64,000 bases of DNA, from contig NZ_PYNW01000004.1 of assembly GCF_003026105.1 (NCBI RefSeq), positions 341,147 to 405,146 on the forward strand, given 5' to 3'. The notes under the pieces were generated by a model. The model was not told the origin of the DNA and did no database searches. It saw nothing but the letters and a program-made list of their open reading frames with translations. This document shows positions 17,952-27,482 of the stretch, in pieces. Source of the stretch: Photobacterium sp. GB-56 (lineage in GTDB: Bacteria; Pseudomonadota; Gammaproteobacteria; Enterobacterales; Vibrionaceae). Every line of letters starts with the position of its first letter. Within the stretch, counting starts at the first letter, position 1. The translations under genes and the position numbers were made by a program.

Positions 17952-18839
17952 TTAAGCCCCAAAATGCTGCAAAATAGCCTGACCAATTTGAGCTATTTCT
18001 TTATCACGCTCAGGAATACTCGCTTTAGTACCTGTTAGATAAATACTGATCACTAACGGTTGTTTTTGTTCGTTCCATACCACAGCAGTAATACCACGTG
18101 AACCATGGCCACCAGCGCCTGAGCGATCTGCAATTTCCCACCCTTTTGGTAAGACTGAACGCAACAAGCCATTTGAAACTTTATTGGCTTTCATCCAGTC
18201 TTTCAGTTGTTGTTTTGAAGACGCATTTAAAGCATTACCTAATACTAAATTGCTAATCGTTTTATTCATTGCATAAGGTGTAGTGGTATCACGCTCATCA
18301 CCTGGTGTTGCCTCATTGAGTAATGGTTCAATACGATCTAACCTTGTTACATTGTCACCACTATCAATTAAAAATGTCGTTACGCCTACTGGGCCACCAA
18401 TATGACTTAGTACTAAATTCGCCGCTAAATTATCACTGGTTGTCATGGTGGCAAAACACGCGTCTTTTAATGACACCTCTGTGCCGACTTTGTCTTGAAA
18501 TACTGGCGCATAATCTAAAATTGTATCGGCGTTGATCAGATAGGTTTTATCCATCATGCCATCATTGATTTGGTTATCATGTAGTAACTTTGCACAAGCA
18601 AGTGTTTTAAAGGTACTCATTAATGGAAAACGTTGATCGCTGTTATAGCCAAACAACTGCTTTCCTTTGCCATCAACGACTGAGACACCAATTCTTGCAC
18701 CTAATTGCTTTTCAGCATGTTCAATTGCTGAATTAACTGTGATGTTTTCCGCTAGGCTCACGCTAGAAAAGCCCAAAAGAGAGCCCATTAATACTGAACC
18801 AATAATGTGTTTTGATATTTTTTTTGATAAATAACGCAT
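17952..18839 (-). CDS. Class A beta-lactamase, CARB/RSG type
   Basis: 295 residues with a 30-residue signal peptide (cut near SLA|EN). The catalytic S75-x-x-K78 is STFK, the SDN loop is 135-137, and the omega loop EPLLN at 171-175 supplies the general base. The KTG box is replaced by RSG (239-241), with RSGAGGHGSRG following. An R in that place (RTG/RSG) marks the carbenicillin-hydrolysing CARB/PSE group, which is intrinsic to several Vibrionaceae. The product hydrolyses penicillins in the periplasm. AGAGG before the inner ATG sets the start. No mobile element flanks it and its base composition is like that of its neighbours, so it appears chromosomal. No local regulator was seen. Confidence 0.92.
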   Translation of the reverse strand: MRYLSKKISKHIIGSVLMGSLLGFSSVSLAENITVNSAIEHAEKQLGARIGVSVVDGKGKQLFGYNSDQRFPLMSTFKTLACAKLLHDNQINDGMMDKTYLINADTILDYAPVFQDKVGTEVSLKDACFATMTTSDNLAANLVLSHIGGPVGVTTFLIDSGDNVTRLDRIEPLLNEATPGDERDTTTPYAMNKTISNLVLGNALNASSKQQLKDWMKANKVSNGLLRSVLPKGWEIADRSGAGGHGSRGITAVVWNEQKQPLVISIYLTGTKASIPERDKEIAQIGQAILQHFGA

Positions 18840-19040
18840 GTACACCTCTGATAATAGCTTTCACATTTTATCAGTAAAAAAATCCATTAAAAGTAACGTT
18901 TGCGACATAAAGTTAATTAAAATTGGATAACCACCTATATTTTCATTTACTATTTTACTTTATGCATTATTAGTATTAGTTTGATTTAGTATTTACATAA
19001 TCTCCGTAACCACCCATATTCAAGCTACTACATAAATATA

Positions 19041-19760
19041 ATGACTATTGAACCTACCACCTTACTTGCGATTGCAGCAATCTTTGTCGGATCTTATGTC
19101 CAAACAGCTATCGGCTTTGGTTTAGCAATTGTTTCTGCACCTATTTTAATTGTTTATGCTCCACAATATGTCCCTGCCCCTATTTGCCTTATTGCATTAT
19201 TTATCTCATTACTTAACGCCTTAAAACATCGCAGTAGTATTGAACTTGGTGGTTTAAAAATGGCCATTTTAGGGCGGGTACCTGGCTCTATTGCAGGTGC
19301 GGCTTTACTTGTTTATGTTTCGGCTCATGTCCTAACATTGTGGATTGGTTTACTGGTACTACTTGCAGTGGTTGTGAGTATCTTACCTTATCGGATTGAA
19401 CCGACGCCTCGTAGAATGGTTATTGCAGGCTTCTTCTCAGGCTTATTCGGTACAAGCTCCGCCATTGGTGGGCCGCCAATGGCGATATTGTTGCAACATC
19501 AAGAAGCCAATCAATTACGTGGTAACCTATCAGCATTCTTTGTCTTTAGTTCTATTGTTTCTTTAGCGGCACAAATTCCTGTCGGCTTTCTTTCTTTTGA
19601 TAAACTTTGGATAACCCTCCCTTTAATCCCAAGTGCATGGCTGGGATATTGGTTAGCGCTCAAGACTACCCAGTCTCTGCCGAAAGAAAAAATACGCTAC
19701 GCTGCTCTTATCCTGTGCTTAATTTGCGGTATCATTGCCATCTATGAAAGTATCCACTAG
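19041..19760 (+). CDS. TauE/SafE family sulfite exporter-like permease
   Basis: A 239-residue membrane protein with about eight hydrophobic helices and two TauE/SafE repeats; the signature GSYVQTAIGFGLAIVSAPIL is at 17-36 and its echo GLFGTSSAIGGPPMAILL is near 134-151. The family exports sulfite, sulfoacetate or related organosulfur anions. It is divergent from the beta-lactamase gene with a 200-bp AT-rich gap. No sulfonate pathway genes lie nearby, so the substrate is open. Confidence 0.85.
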   Translation: MTIEPTTLLAIAAIFVGSYVQTAIGFGLAIVSAPILIVYAPQYVPAPICLIALFISLLNALKHRSSIELGGLKMAILGRVPGSIAGAALLVYVSAHVLTLWIGLLVLLAVVVSILPYRIEPTPRRMVIAGFFSGLFGTSSAIGGPPMAILLQHQEANQLRGNLSAFFVFSSIVSLAAQIPVGFLSFDKLWITLPLIPSAWLGYWLALKTTQSLPKEKIRYAALILCLICGIIAIYESIH

Positions 19761-19906
19761 TAAATATGTACTCAATATCACATATCACTAAGATTAGTAC
19801 CCACAGTATCAATTAAACCAAACAAAATGATTGACCATTACCGATACAACTTGATAAACATATGTTAACAAACATTAATTTTTATCAGTTATTTAAGAGG
19901 TATAAT

Positions 19907-20059
19907 ATGGATATTGTTGTTGCCTTAACGAACGGAAAGTTCGGTATTGTTGAAGACTGCATCACGGCAGATGATATTGAAGGTAGCTGTATTGAGTGCT
20001 GGGTTGAAAATGACACAGGCTTTACTTACGAAAAAGCGATTGTCGCATATTGTTTATAG
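19907..20059 (+). CDS. 50-residue acidic protein, function unknown
   Basis: MDIVVALTNGKFGIVEDC... is preceded by AGAGG at a 7-base spacing, which places the start here rather than at the upstream in-frame ATG at 19862. The product is acidic, with four cysteines (EDC, SCIEC, AYC) and no membrane segment. A hairpin follows its stop. The good ribosome site and terminator-like hairpin argue it is expressed. I do not recognise the family. Confidence 0.6.
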   Translation: MDIVVALTNGKFGIVEDCITADDIEGSCIECWVENDTGFTYEKAIVAYCL

Positions 20060-20072
20060 TCTAGTTACTTTA

Positions 20073-20105
20073 GAATTAAGCATCTAAATAATAGGTGCTT
20101 AATTC
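20073..20105 (+). terminator. Hairpin after the 50-residue gene
   Basis: GAATTAAGCATCT (20073-20085) pairs with AGGTGCTTAATTC (20093-20105), with a single T-G wobble. A short pyrimidine tail follows. Confidence 0.6.
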
Positions 20106-20185
20106 TCTCATCATATCAAGCCAACTCTATTCAAGAACTATTGTTTTATTTATCTGAAAATATGTTGGCAATTCAATTGATAATT

Positions 20186-20222
20186 ATAGTTAGGGTAAAT
20201 GCATAGAGCATATCCTAACTAT
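20186..20222. repeat. Inverted repeat
   Basis: ATAGTTAGGGTA (20186-20197) and TATCCTAACTAT (20211-20222) pair at 11 of 12 positions around a 13-nt loop. GTTATTTT follows. This could be a second terminator or the stem of a small RNA. No gene is adjacent. Confidence 0.5.
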
Positions 20223-20768
20223 GTTATTTTCCCATCACCTGAGACTACAAAAGTAAGTAATCGCCTCTCCCGCATTAGATCTCATTAACCTATTAACCTT
20301 CTTGCAAGCCTTTCTAAATACACATAAATGTCCTATCGGTAATGCTTTTATCTAGATTAATAACAAACCAACAATCCACATAACTATGCATCGGCTATAG
20401 GCAATACCGTGACGAATGCGCACAGAGCCATCTTCTATTCCCATTACTACATTAATTACGCTGATTAATCATCCACAGCAGCCTCAACAGTCAATTAACC
20501 GATTTAATACTGTAACTGTTTTTAACCCAACCACTGTACAAAACACTGTATGAATTACTGTATAAACACCTGTGACATAGCGCAATATTTTAACTATTGA
20601 TAATTTTCAGTTTTCATAAAACAAAATAACACAAATAAAACACACTTAAATATTCATTTAAAATCAGATATTTAAATTAATTTTAATTCAAACGCTACCT
20701 ATAAAAAACCACACAAGATATAAAAAGATCACACAAAAAACACTTGCATCAGGAGCTAAATAAAACTA
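20223..20768. other. Gene-free AT-rich stretch upstream of the sulA-like gene
   Basis: About 550 bp with no supported coding frame. Four ACTGTA words occur at 20509-20562 (with a related CCTGTG shortly after), but none forms a CTGT-N8-ACAG palindrome. No RNA gene was recognised. Confidence 0.4.
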
Positions 20769-20784
20769 CTGTACACACATACAG
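20769..20784 (+). promoter_or_regulatory. LexA (SOS) box
   Basis: CTGT-ACACACAT-ACAG is a perfect match to the gammaproteobacterial CTGT-N8-ACAG LexA operator. It is 35 bp upstream of the sulA-like start. A TATATATAA stretch just after it could be the -10 region. Confidence 0.85.
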
Positions 20785-20819
20785 TATGTATATATAACCA
20801 CTAGTTGAGGAAAGCACTA

Positions 20820-21281
20820 ATGAACTACCACTCATCAATTACTGCTTCACAAGTTTACAAGTCAACATTTGCAGCAGATTCAACCCAGCACCCCCTTTCT
20901 GCTGCGGTCGGACAACCAATTGAAGTGAGTTATAGTGCAGAGCAGCAAACTCAATTAGCCTATTTCTTACGACTATTAAAAAAAGCGAATAGTGAAAATC
21001 GTTGGATCATGTTTATTGGCTATGATGCCTTAATCGATAAGTCATTATTGAAAAATGCAGGTATCGACATCAACAAGGTCTTGCTGTTAAAAACACCTGT
21101 TCATCAAAGTAAACATAATTTAATGGTGAAGGCATTAGAAATGGGAAATTGCAGTGCTGTTATTGTTGCTGGTGAAATCGAACAATTTGATACTCCCCTT
21201 ATATACTCTGCAGCGACCAGCGGACATGCGATGGCATTTGTACTAAATAAAAATACAACAACCCACTTAACTGTGCATTAA
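20820..21281 (+). CDS. sulA: SulA-like SOS cell division inhibitor
   Basis: About 153 residues. The central and C-terminal part follows the SulA/RecA-like fold pattern: QLAYFLRLLKKAN, RWIMFIGYDALIDKSLLKNAGIDINKVLLLK, then AMEMG-type ALEMGNCSAVIVAGEI and a final SGHAMAFVL strand. SulA binds FtsZ and blocks septation during DNA damage. A perfect LexA box upstream supports SOS control. The start is the ATG at 20820; the frame can open at a TTG at 20805, but GAGG at 20807 fits the ATG. Identity to E. coli SulA looks low, so the call leans on motif order plus the operator. Confidence 0.75.
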   Translation: MNYHSSITASQVYKSTFAADSTQHPLSAAVGQPIEVSYSAEQQTQLAYFLRLLKKANSENRWIMFIGYDALIDKSLLKNAGIDINKVLLLKTPVHQSKHNLMVKALEMGNCSAVIVAGEIEQFDTPLIYSAATSGHAMAFVLNKNTTTHLTVH

Positions 21282-21475
21282 CATGGACTAAGATCGTAAC
21301 AAAATGGTTACAGTGACGTAATTTTAATGAGGATAACGTTAATAAGTTTAAATAATTCCCCTTGTTCCATCCCAAATAAACATACAAACTATCATTTTAT
21401 TAAGATAATGGTTTTTAGGTACATAAAAAGACCATATAATCTTATATATATGATAATTAAAGATTAGGTTACAAC

Positions 21476-22888
21476 ATGGATAATAAGCTTGGATTAGGGG
21501 CGCTAACAGCACTCGTGATCGGCTCAATGATTGGTGCCGGCGTATTTAGCCTTCCTCAGAATATGGCACTCGTTGCAAGTCCAGCGGCTGTAATGATAGG
21601 ATGGATGATCACTGGTATTGGCATGATCTTTCTCGCCCTATCATTTCAATACCTTACAATTATAAAACCTGAAATTAATAGTGGTGTATTTGGCTATGCG
21701 CAAGCTGGTTTTGGTGACTACATCGGATTTTGTTCCGCATGGGGTTACTGGCTAAGTGCAATGCTAGCAAATGTCTCATATTTAGTGATTGTCTTTAGCA
21801 CATTAGGCATGTTTTTCGATAAACCTAATGATGTTATTTTTGGACTTGGTAATACGTGGCAATCTGTTGTTGGCGCTTCTATTATTTTATGGCTCGTCCA
21901 CTTCTTAATTTTGCGAGGTGTTAAAACAGCAGCAAAAATTAATATGGTAACAACCATCGCTAAATTAGTACCTCTATTCTTATTTGTCTTCTTTACCATG
22001 CTTGCCTTCAAATGGCACACATTCATTTTTGATTTTACTGGCATTGAGTTTGGTTCCAAACATGACCTACTTGATCAAGTAAAATCGACTATGTTAATCA
22101 CAGTATGGGTATTTATTGGTGTTGAAGGTGCCGTCGTTGTTTCATCACGAGCTCGCGATCGGAAAGATATTGGCCGAGCAACTATTCTCGGTCTATTAAC
22201 AGCGCTTATTATCTATATTTTTGTAACGCTTCTTTCTATGGGTATTATCAGCACTCCTGAACTCGCAAAATTACAAAATCCATCAACGGCTAAAATATTA
22301 GAACACATTTTAGGACCGTGGGGAGCCGTTCTAATTGGCTGTGGCTTACTTATTTCTGTATGTGGTGCTTTCCTTAGCTGGACGGTTTTAGCAACAGAAG
22401 CACCGTTCCTTGCCGCTAATAATAATGTATTTCCTAAAATTTATAAGAAACAAAATGAAGCCGGTACTGCCGTTACTTCATTAAACCTAACGACTATTTG
22501 TATTCAGGTATCTTTATTTGTAGTGACTTTTGCAGGTGGAACCTACAATAGCATTTTGGTCATTGCCTCTGAAATGATTTTGATCCCCTACTTTTTAGTT
22601 GCTGCTTATACGTTAAAAATAGCGATACAAACTAAAAATAGAGGTTCTTTACTCTGGGTTGGTATCTTTGCAACCGTATACGGTATCTGGCTACTCTACG
22701 CATCTGGTTTGCACCATTTGCTGTTGTCTGCAATTTTGTATTTACCTGGAGTGTTTTTCTTTATTAAAGCAAAACGAGAACAAAATAAGCCTATTTTTGT
22801 AGGTAGAGAAATCTATTTTGTTTTATTCCTTATTACCATTTCAGCGTTTGGTATCTACTTACTTGTAACAGGAAAGTTAGTCATCTAA
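21476..22888 (+). CDS. APA family amino acid antiporter (ArcD/YdgI-like)
   Basis: A 470-residue transporter with about twelve hydrophobic helices. The helix-1 unwound motif GSMIGAGVFSLPQNMA and the SGVFGYAQAGFGDYIGF stretch are typical of basic amino acid / polyamine antiporters of the APC superfamily. WVFIGVEGAVVVSSRARDR is the matching helix 6 signature. It is most like arginine:ornithine antiporters, but no arginine deiminase genes are nearby, so the substrate pair is a guess. A strong terminator follows. Confidence 0.82.
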   Translation: MDNKLGLGALTALVIGSMIGAGVFSLPQNMALVASPAAVMIGWMITGIGMIFLALSFQYLTIIKPEINSGVFGYAQAGFGDYIGFCSAWGYWLSAMLANVSYLVIVFSTLGMFFDKPNDVIFGLGNTWQSVVGASIILWLVHFLILRGVKTAAKINMVTTIAKLVPLFLFVFFTMLAFKWHTFIFDFTGIEFGSKHDLLDQVKSTMLITVWVFIGVEGAVVVSSRARDRKDIGRATILGLLTALIIYIFVTLLSMGIISTPELAKLQNPSTAKILEHILGPWGAVLIGCGLLISVCGAFLSWTVLATEAPFLAANNNVFPKIYKKQNEAGTAVTSLNLTTICIQVSLFVVTFAGGTYNSILVIASEMILIPYFLVAAYTLKIAIQTKNRGSLLWVGIFATVYGIWLLYASGLHHLLLSAILYLPGVFFFIKAKREQNKPIFVGREIYFVLFLITISAFGIYLLVTGKLVI

Positions 22889-22897
22889 ATTGCAACT

Positions 22898-22934
22898 AAA
22901 AAAGCCGTGTTAATAAAATCAACACGGCTTTTTT
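22898..22934. terminator. Bidirectional terminator
   Basis: AAAAAAGCCGTGTT (22898-22911) pairs perfectly with AACACGGCTTTTTT (22921-22934), between the convergent antiporter and diguanylate cyclase genes. Confidence 0.9.
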
Positions 22935-22951
22935 CACATCATCTGTTTAAC

Positions 22952-24268
22952 TTATAACTGTCGTTCATTCCAAGCTATCTCAACGCGATTTCTACCACGC
23001 TCTTTAGCCTTCATTAAGGCCTCATCAGCACGTTCAATAAAGTGGCTATAATCTTCATTCTCAAGTTCTGCTACACCTAAACTACAAGTAACTTTCATAC
23101 CGTTATCCCATACAGCACTCTCTATACATTCACGTATTGATTCAGCCAGTTCTGCGGTAGCACCTAAAGGTGTTGCTGGGCAAAAAATCACAAATTCTTC
23201 TCCTCCCCAACGAGCAAATACATCAGATTTTCGTACACGCTTATTGATCAAACTTGCAAATCGTCGTAATACTTCATCACCTAAGCGATGGCCATACTTA
23301 TCGTTCACTTGTTTAAAGTAGTCAATATCGATAAATATCATTGAAAAAGAAATATTATTAACAATTGAGTGTGTTGTTACCTCTGCTAACCATTCATTAA
23401 TTTCATGTCTATTACGAGTTCGCGTCAAGGGATCCGTAAATGCTAACTCTTCAAACACCAAGCTTTTCTCGTACAAAGTACGGTTTGCAGCACGTAAACG
23501 TTGTGTACGTTCTTCTGTTTCTTTAATCTTTTTTCTTAGATAAATGCGATCAATAATGATAAAAGATATTGCTGTTACTACCCAAAGCGATAACAATATT
23601 TTTACTAACGCTTGTTCAGTGATCCTTTCACCATAAAAAACCAGCTTATTTAATCTAATGGAATAATTCGCTTCTTTTACATAACTGCCTGTAGCAACTT
23701 CAATGATTGAAATGTTATCAAACTGTCGACTTGATTTATCAACAGGCACTTCGTAATCAGCTATCCACCATGATAAAACTTGGAAAGAACGAAGAGGAAA
23801 TACAACTAGCCCTTTATCCTCTCCAGGGGCATACTCAATTGCATTAAACTTTAGAGAAATAGGATCTGATAACTTCGCGTAAGCTGAATCATAATTACGT
23901 AAATAAATACGGACTCTTTCTCCCTCTAAAGGGCTGTCATAATCAATATCAATCCCAACACTATCATAATCACTAAGATCAATACCTTTATCAACTGAGT
24001 CTGTTAGTGATATCGCAATTTCACAAAAAGGCCATTGCGCTTTATTAACGATATCACATTCAAGTAATGCACCATTCCTATCTATATATAAAGACGATTC
24101 TGTTGCACCATTCTGTCCTTTATCATCAATAATTTTGTATGTACTATTTACAGGAGACACAATGTACTCTTTCTTTGCGCCACCAAGCATAAACCACCCA
24201 TAAACAATACAGGTAAAAATAACTAGAAATAATATAGTGTAACGGACTGGTTTTATTAAACCTGTCAT
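22952..24268 (-). CDS. Membrane-bound diguanylate cyclase with periplasmic sensor
   Basis: 438 residues: an N-terminal transmembrane helix (about 9-29), a periplasmic region of about 190 residues that looks like a carbohydrate-binding/galactose-binding-type beta sandwich, a second helix (about 221-241), a short coiled coil and a C-terminal GGDEF domain. The active site is GGEEF, preceded by RKSD five residues upstream, an intact inhibitory I-site (RxxD). DPLTRTRNR opens the domain. It should make c-di-GMP with product inhibition. The sensor ligand is unknown. Confidence 0.9.
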   Translation of the reverse strand: MTGLIKPVRYTILFLVIFTCIVYGWFMLGGAKKEYIVSPVNSTYKIIDDKGQNGATESSLYIDRNGALLECDIVNKAQWPFCEIAISLTDSVDKGIDLSDYDSVGIDIDYDSPLEGERVRIYLRNYDSAYAKLSDPISLKFNAIEYAPGEDKGLVVFPLRSFQVLSWWIADYEVPVDKSSRQFDNISIIEVATGSYVKEANYSIRLNKLVFYGERITEQALVKILLSLWVVTAISFIIIDRIYLRKKIKETEERTQRLRAANRTLYEKSLVFEELAFTDPLTRTRNRHEINEWLAEVTTHSIVNNISFSMIFIDIDYFKQVNDKYGHRLGDEVLRRFASLINKRVRKSDVFARWGGEEFVIFCPATPLGATAELAESIRECIESAVWDNGMKVTCSLGVAELENEDYSHFIERADEALMKAKERGRNRVEIAWNERQL

Positions 24269-24454
24269 GAAAACCTCAGAGACAATTAAAGAAAAAAATA
24301 TGCATATAATTTAGTAGTAAAACTAACAAAGCTTACCGATTATAACAATAGAATAATCATTAATATGTAAGCCTTATTATACTTTCAGTGCAAAGCATTA
24401 ACACTAATAAAACAATAAGTTATCTTGAATTTATCATTATTGCCTCACCGTATA

Positions 24455-25738
24455 TTAGCGACGATTTCTATGCTTACCTCTATTCTGGTGGATTCTACTT
24501 TTCGACTTTGCTCGTCGCTTTTCAGCTGCTGCACCACGGTGAACAGATTGTGTTTCTATTAATTCAGGATTAGGCTCATAGCATTCTAACCATTGCTGTG
24601 GTAGACGGCTATCTAATAACTCTTCAATCGCTTTTAATGCCCATTCTTCATCAAGGCTCATCAAAGTAATTGCATGACCAGTCATTCCTGCTCGGCCTGT
24701 ACGACCAATACGGTGAACATAATCTTCAGCTTTGAAAGGCATATCAAAGTTAACTACATATTCAAGTTGCTCAATATCCAGACCTCTGGCAGCAACATCA
24801 GTCGCGACTAATACACGAGTCTTACCTGATTTAAAATCATCTAATGCACGTTGGCGCGCACCTTGGCTTTTGTCACCATTGATCGATGACGCTTTAATAC
24901 CATCTAAACCCAAATCTTTTGCTAACTGATCAGAGCCCTGCTTAGTTTTAGTGAAAACCAATACCTGTCGCCAATTACGAGAACCAATTAAATACGCAAG
25001 TAATTCAGCTTTACGATGTTTATCAACAGGATAAACCATTTGTTCAACGGTTTCCGCAGCAGTATTTGCTGGCGTTACTTCTACCATTTTAGGGTTGGTA
25101 AGAATATCAAATGCTAGCTTTTTAACTTGCTTTGAAAAAGTAGCAGAGAAAAATAATGTCTGACGTTCTGCCGGCATTCGCTTCATAATACGTTGAATAT
25201 CAACAATGAACCCCATGTCTAACATACGATCTGCTTCATCTAATACAAACGTTTCAACTTCAGATAAAGAGACAGAACCATTAAAGACGTGATCAAGTAA
25301 ACGTCCAGGTGTCGCGACTAAAATTTCAGCGCCTGCATTTAAGGCTTTAACTTGTACATTCATACTCGTACCGCCATAAGCAACCGCCACTTTTAACTCG
25401 GTATATTTGGCATACGTTGTAATACTATCAAATACTTGTTGAGCTAATTCTCGTGTTGGAGTCAAAATTAAAGCACGAATTTTATTACGTGACTTCTGAT
25501 TATTTTCGACCGCTGTCGACACCTGCTCAGCTTGCGATGGTAACGTCATTAAGCGTTGTAATAGTGGAAGTGCAAATGCTGCTGTTTTACCTGTGCCAGT
25601 TTGTGCACCTGCCATTACATCGTCACCTTTCAATGCCAATGGAATTGCTTGTTGCTGCACATCTGTAGGTGTTGAATAACCTAATTCAGTCAATGCTTTT
25701 AACAAATTGGGATGAAGGTTTAGGGATTGAAACGACAT
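24455..25738 (-). CDS. DEAD-box ATP-dependent RNA helicase (RhlE-like)
   Basis: 427 residues with the complete motif set: Q motif (GYSTPTDVQQQAIP), AGAQTGTGKT (I), PTRELAQQ (Ia), ATPGRLLD (Ib), DEAD (II), SAT (III), and ATDVAARGLDI and HRIGRTGRAG in domain 2. The C-terminal tail is short and basic (RRAKSKSRIHQNRGKHRNRR), like RhlE. It likely acts in ribosome assembly or mRNA turnover in the cold. It is a single gene. Confidence 0.9.
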   Translation of the reverse strand: MSFQSLNLHPNLLKALTELGYSTPTDVQQQAIPLALKGDDVMAGAQTGTGKTAAFALPLLQRLMTLPSQAEQVSTAVENNQKSRNKIRALILTPTRELAQQVFDSITTYAKYTELKVAVAYGGTSMNVQVKALNAGAEILVATPGRLLDHVFNGSVSLSEVETFVLDEADRMLDMGFIVDIQRIMKRMPAERQTLFFSATFSKQVKKLAFDILTNPKMVEVTPANTAAETVEQMVYPVDKHRKAELLAYLIGSRNWRQVLVFTKTKQGSDQLAKDLGLDGIKASSINGDKSQGARQRALDDFKSGKTRVLVATDVAARGLDIEQLEYVVNFDMPFKAEDYVHRIGRTGRAGMTGHAITLMSLDEEWALKAIEELLDSRLPQQWLECYEPNPELIETQSVHRGAAAEKRRAKSKSRIHQNRGKHRNRR

Positions 25739-25880
25739 AATGATTTCCTAACAGTAAAAACACTTATAACTTTCGATACAAGTAAGAACCGTGAGTCTAC
25801 CATAAAAGGAAATAAGCGATCTTTTATCAATTGAAACAATATATAAAAATTATCAACAATGCAGATTTATAGAAAGGATG

Positions 25881-26210
25881 TTATTGGATATAGAGCTGTT
25901 TTTTTATTCTATAAATTCGCAGTTCTCTGATAGTAACAAAAACAAAATTGATAATCACAGTGATAAACAGGAAAGATGCTCCTAGTGGAGAATAGTCGAA
26001 GCTCATCATAAGATAGCCTAATGCACTGAATGAAATTAAAACTAATATCCACCTCAATGGCGAACCAAATCGTAAATCGTCGCGTTTCTTATCGTAATAC
26101 ACTGAAAAACGGCCTAATAGAAAGCCAAACTTAATGTCTAAACCATAAGATTTTATCTCATAAGGCTGCGAGATTTTTTTTAATTCCTGCTCAAGCTCTG
26201 CAATATCCAT
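25881..26210 (-). CDS. Small membrane protein, function unknown
   Basis: About 109 residues. A soluble N-terminal part of about 48 residues (AELEQELKKISQPYEIKSYG) is followed by two hydrophobic helices (about 52-68 and 75-93) and a basic tail (RELRIYRIKKQ). AAGGAA seven bases before the second inner ATG sets the start at MDIAEL. I do not recognise the family. Confidence 0.6.
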   Translation of the reverse strand: MDIAELEQELKKISQPYEIKSYGLDIKFGFLLGRFSVYYDKKRDDLRFGSPLRWILVLISFSALGYLMMSFDYSPLGASFLFITVIINFVFVTIRELRIYRIKKQLYIQ

Positions 26211-26296
26211 ATTCATTTCCTTATAAAAGTATATCCATACTAGCAATTTAAAAATAAGAATTTTAAACAGAGGTAAAATTATGAGGCTCGTTTAAC

Positions 26297-26324
26297 AAAA
26301 AAGAGCTCTATAAGAGCCCTTTTG
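26297..26324 (-). terminator. Terminator of nagK
   Basis: On the minus strand AAAAGGGCTCT and AGAGCTCTTTT pair with one mismatch over a 3-nt loop, followed by T-rich sequence. Confidence 0.7.
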
Positions 26325-26341
26325 ATTGAATCTAAAAAATA

Positions 26342-27250
26342 TTATTTTATATTTAAGAATGCCGCACCACGTACGCCACCCGCATCACCATATTTTGCTT
26401 TCACTACTTTTGGCGCAACAGCTACAGACAATAAATATTTAGGTAAACGCTTTGGTAATTCATCGTAAATAACATCAAAATTAGATAAACCACCACCAAG
26501 TACCACAACGTGCGGATCTAAACCAGTAAAGATATTAGCGAAACAGATAGCAAGCAACTCTAAGAAACGTTCTACATGCTCAACTGCTTTTTCTTCACCT
26601 TCACGATAATGACCAATAATTTCAATTGCTTTTAACTTTTCACCGTAATAGTGCTGGTATAACAATTCAAAACCACGACCCGAAAGATAATTATCAATAC
26701 AGCCTTTTTGACCACATCCACAACCGAGTAACGGTGCATTTTCACCTAAAAATAACCATGCATCTAACGGTAATCGAGCATGGCCTAGTTCACCACCTAC
26801 ATGGTTTAGACCAGAAAACACCTTGCCATCAAATACCATACCACCGCCAACGCCAGTACCAAGGATCAAACCTAGTACTGATGGCGAATCTTTATGTTCA
26901 TCATCCCACGCTTCAGATAATGCAAAACAATTCGCATCGTTATCAAGTGCCACTTTACGACCCAGTTTCGCTTCTAAGTCTGCACGTAACGTGCGCCCTT
27001 TTGCAGCAGGAATATTAGACGTTAATACAACGCCATTTCGTGCATCTTCAATACCAGGAATACCGATGCCTACCAAGCCTTCACAACCAAATTTTTCATC
27101 GGCTTGTTGAACCAAAGTAACAACTATATCGATTAACTTATTGTAATCATCACCTGGTGTTGCCACACGCTCTGTTGCTACACGCTCAAGCTTTTCATTA
27201 AATGCCCCAAATTCAATTTTGGTACCGCCGATATCAAAGCCGTAGTACAT
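26342..27250 (-). CDS. nagK: N-acetylglucosamine kinase (ROK family)
   Basis: 302 residues, close to E. coli NagK along the whole length. [13 protein letters not shown] is the ATP-binding start, [17 protein letters not shown] carries the catalytic aspartate, and [11 protein letters not shown] and the zinc motif [17 protein letters not shown] are present. It phosphorylates free GlcNAc to GlcNAc-6-phosphate in the cytoplasm. That is the step needed for GlcNAc released by the cytoplasmic GH20 encoded at 9.5-11.9 kb. Monocistronic with its own terminator. Confidence 0.93.
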   Translation of the reverse strand: MYYGFDIGGTKIEFGAFNEKLERVATERVATPGDDYNKLIDIVVTLVQQADEKFGCEGLVGIGIPGIEDARNGVVLTSNIPAAKGRTLRADLEAKLGRKVALDNDANCFALSEAWDDEHKDSPSVLGLILGTGVGGGMVFDGKVFSGLNHVGGELGHARLPLDAWLFLGENAPLLGCGCGQKGCIDNYLSGRGFELLYQHYYGEKLKAIEIIGHYREGEEKAVEHVERFLELLAICFANIFTGLDPHVVVLGGGLSNFDVIYDELPKRLPKYLLSVAVAPKVVKAKYGDAGGVRGAAFLNIK

Positions 27251-27482
27251 CCTATAACCTCACAAATAATGCTCAACAACACCCGACCAGTGTACAAAAC
27301 TTTCACTACTTTGAAAATTATCCACACTAAGCACCACTCTATCTGTGACTAATAGCAAATTTAGCCTCATGATGAGGTGTAAAGATCTCGTTTAAAGAAA
27401 AAATTTAGCTAAATTACATAATCATCACTGATTAAATGACAACCTCTCTCATTAACAACAAGTGACAAGGTAACGTTTACAT

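Noticed and set aside
20505..20562. Four ACTGTA words upstream of the sulA-like gene as extra LexA boxes
   Set aside because: None forms the CTGT-N8-ACAG palindrome; they are same-strand repeats with irregular spacing.
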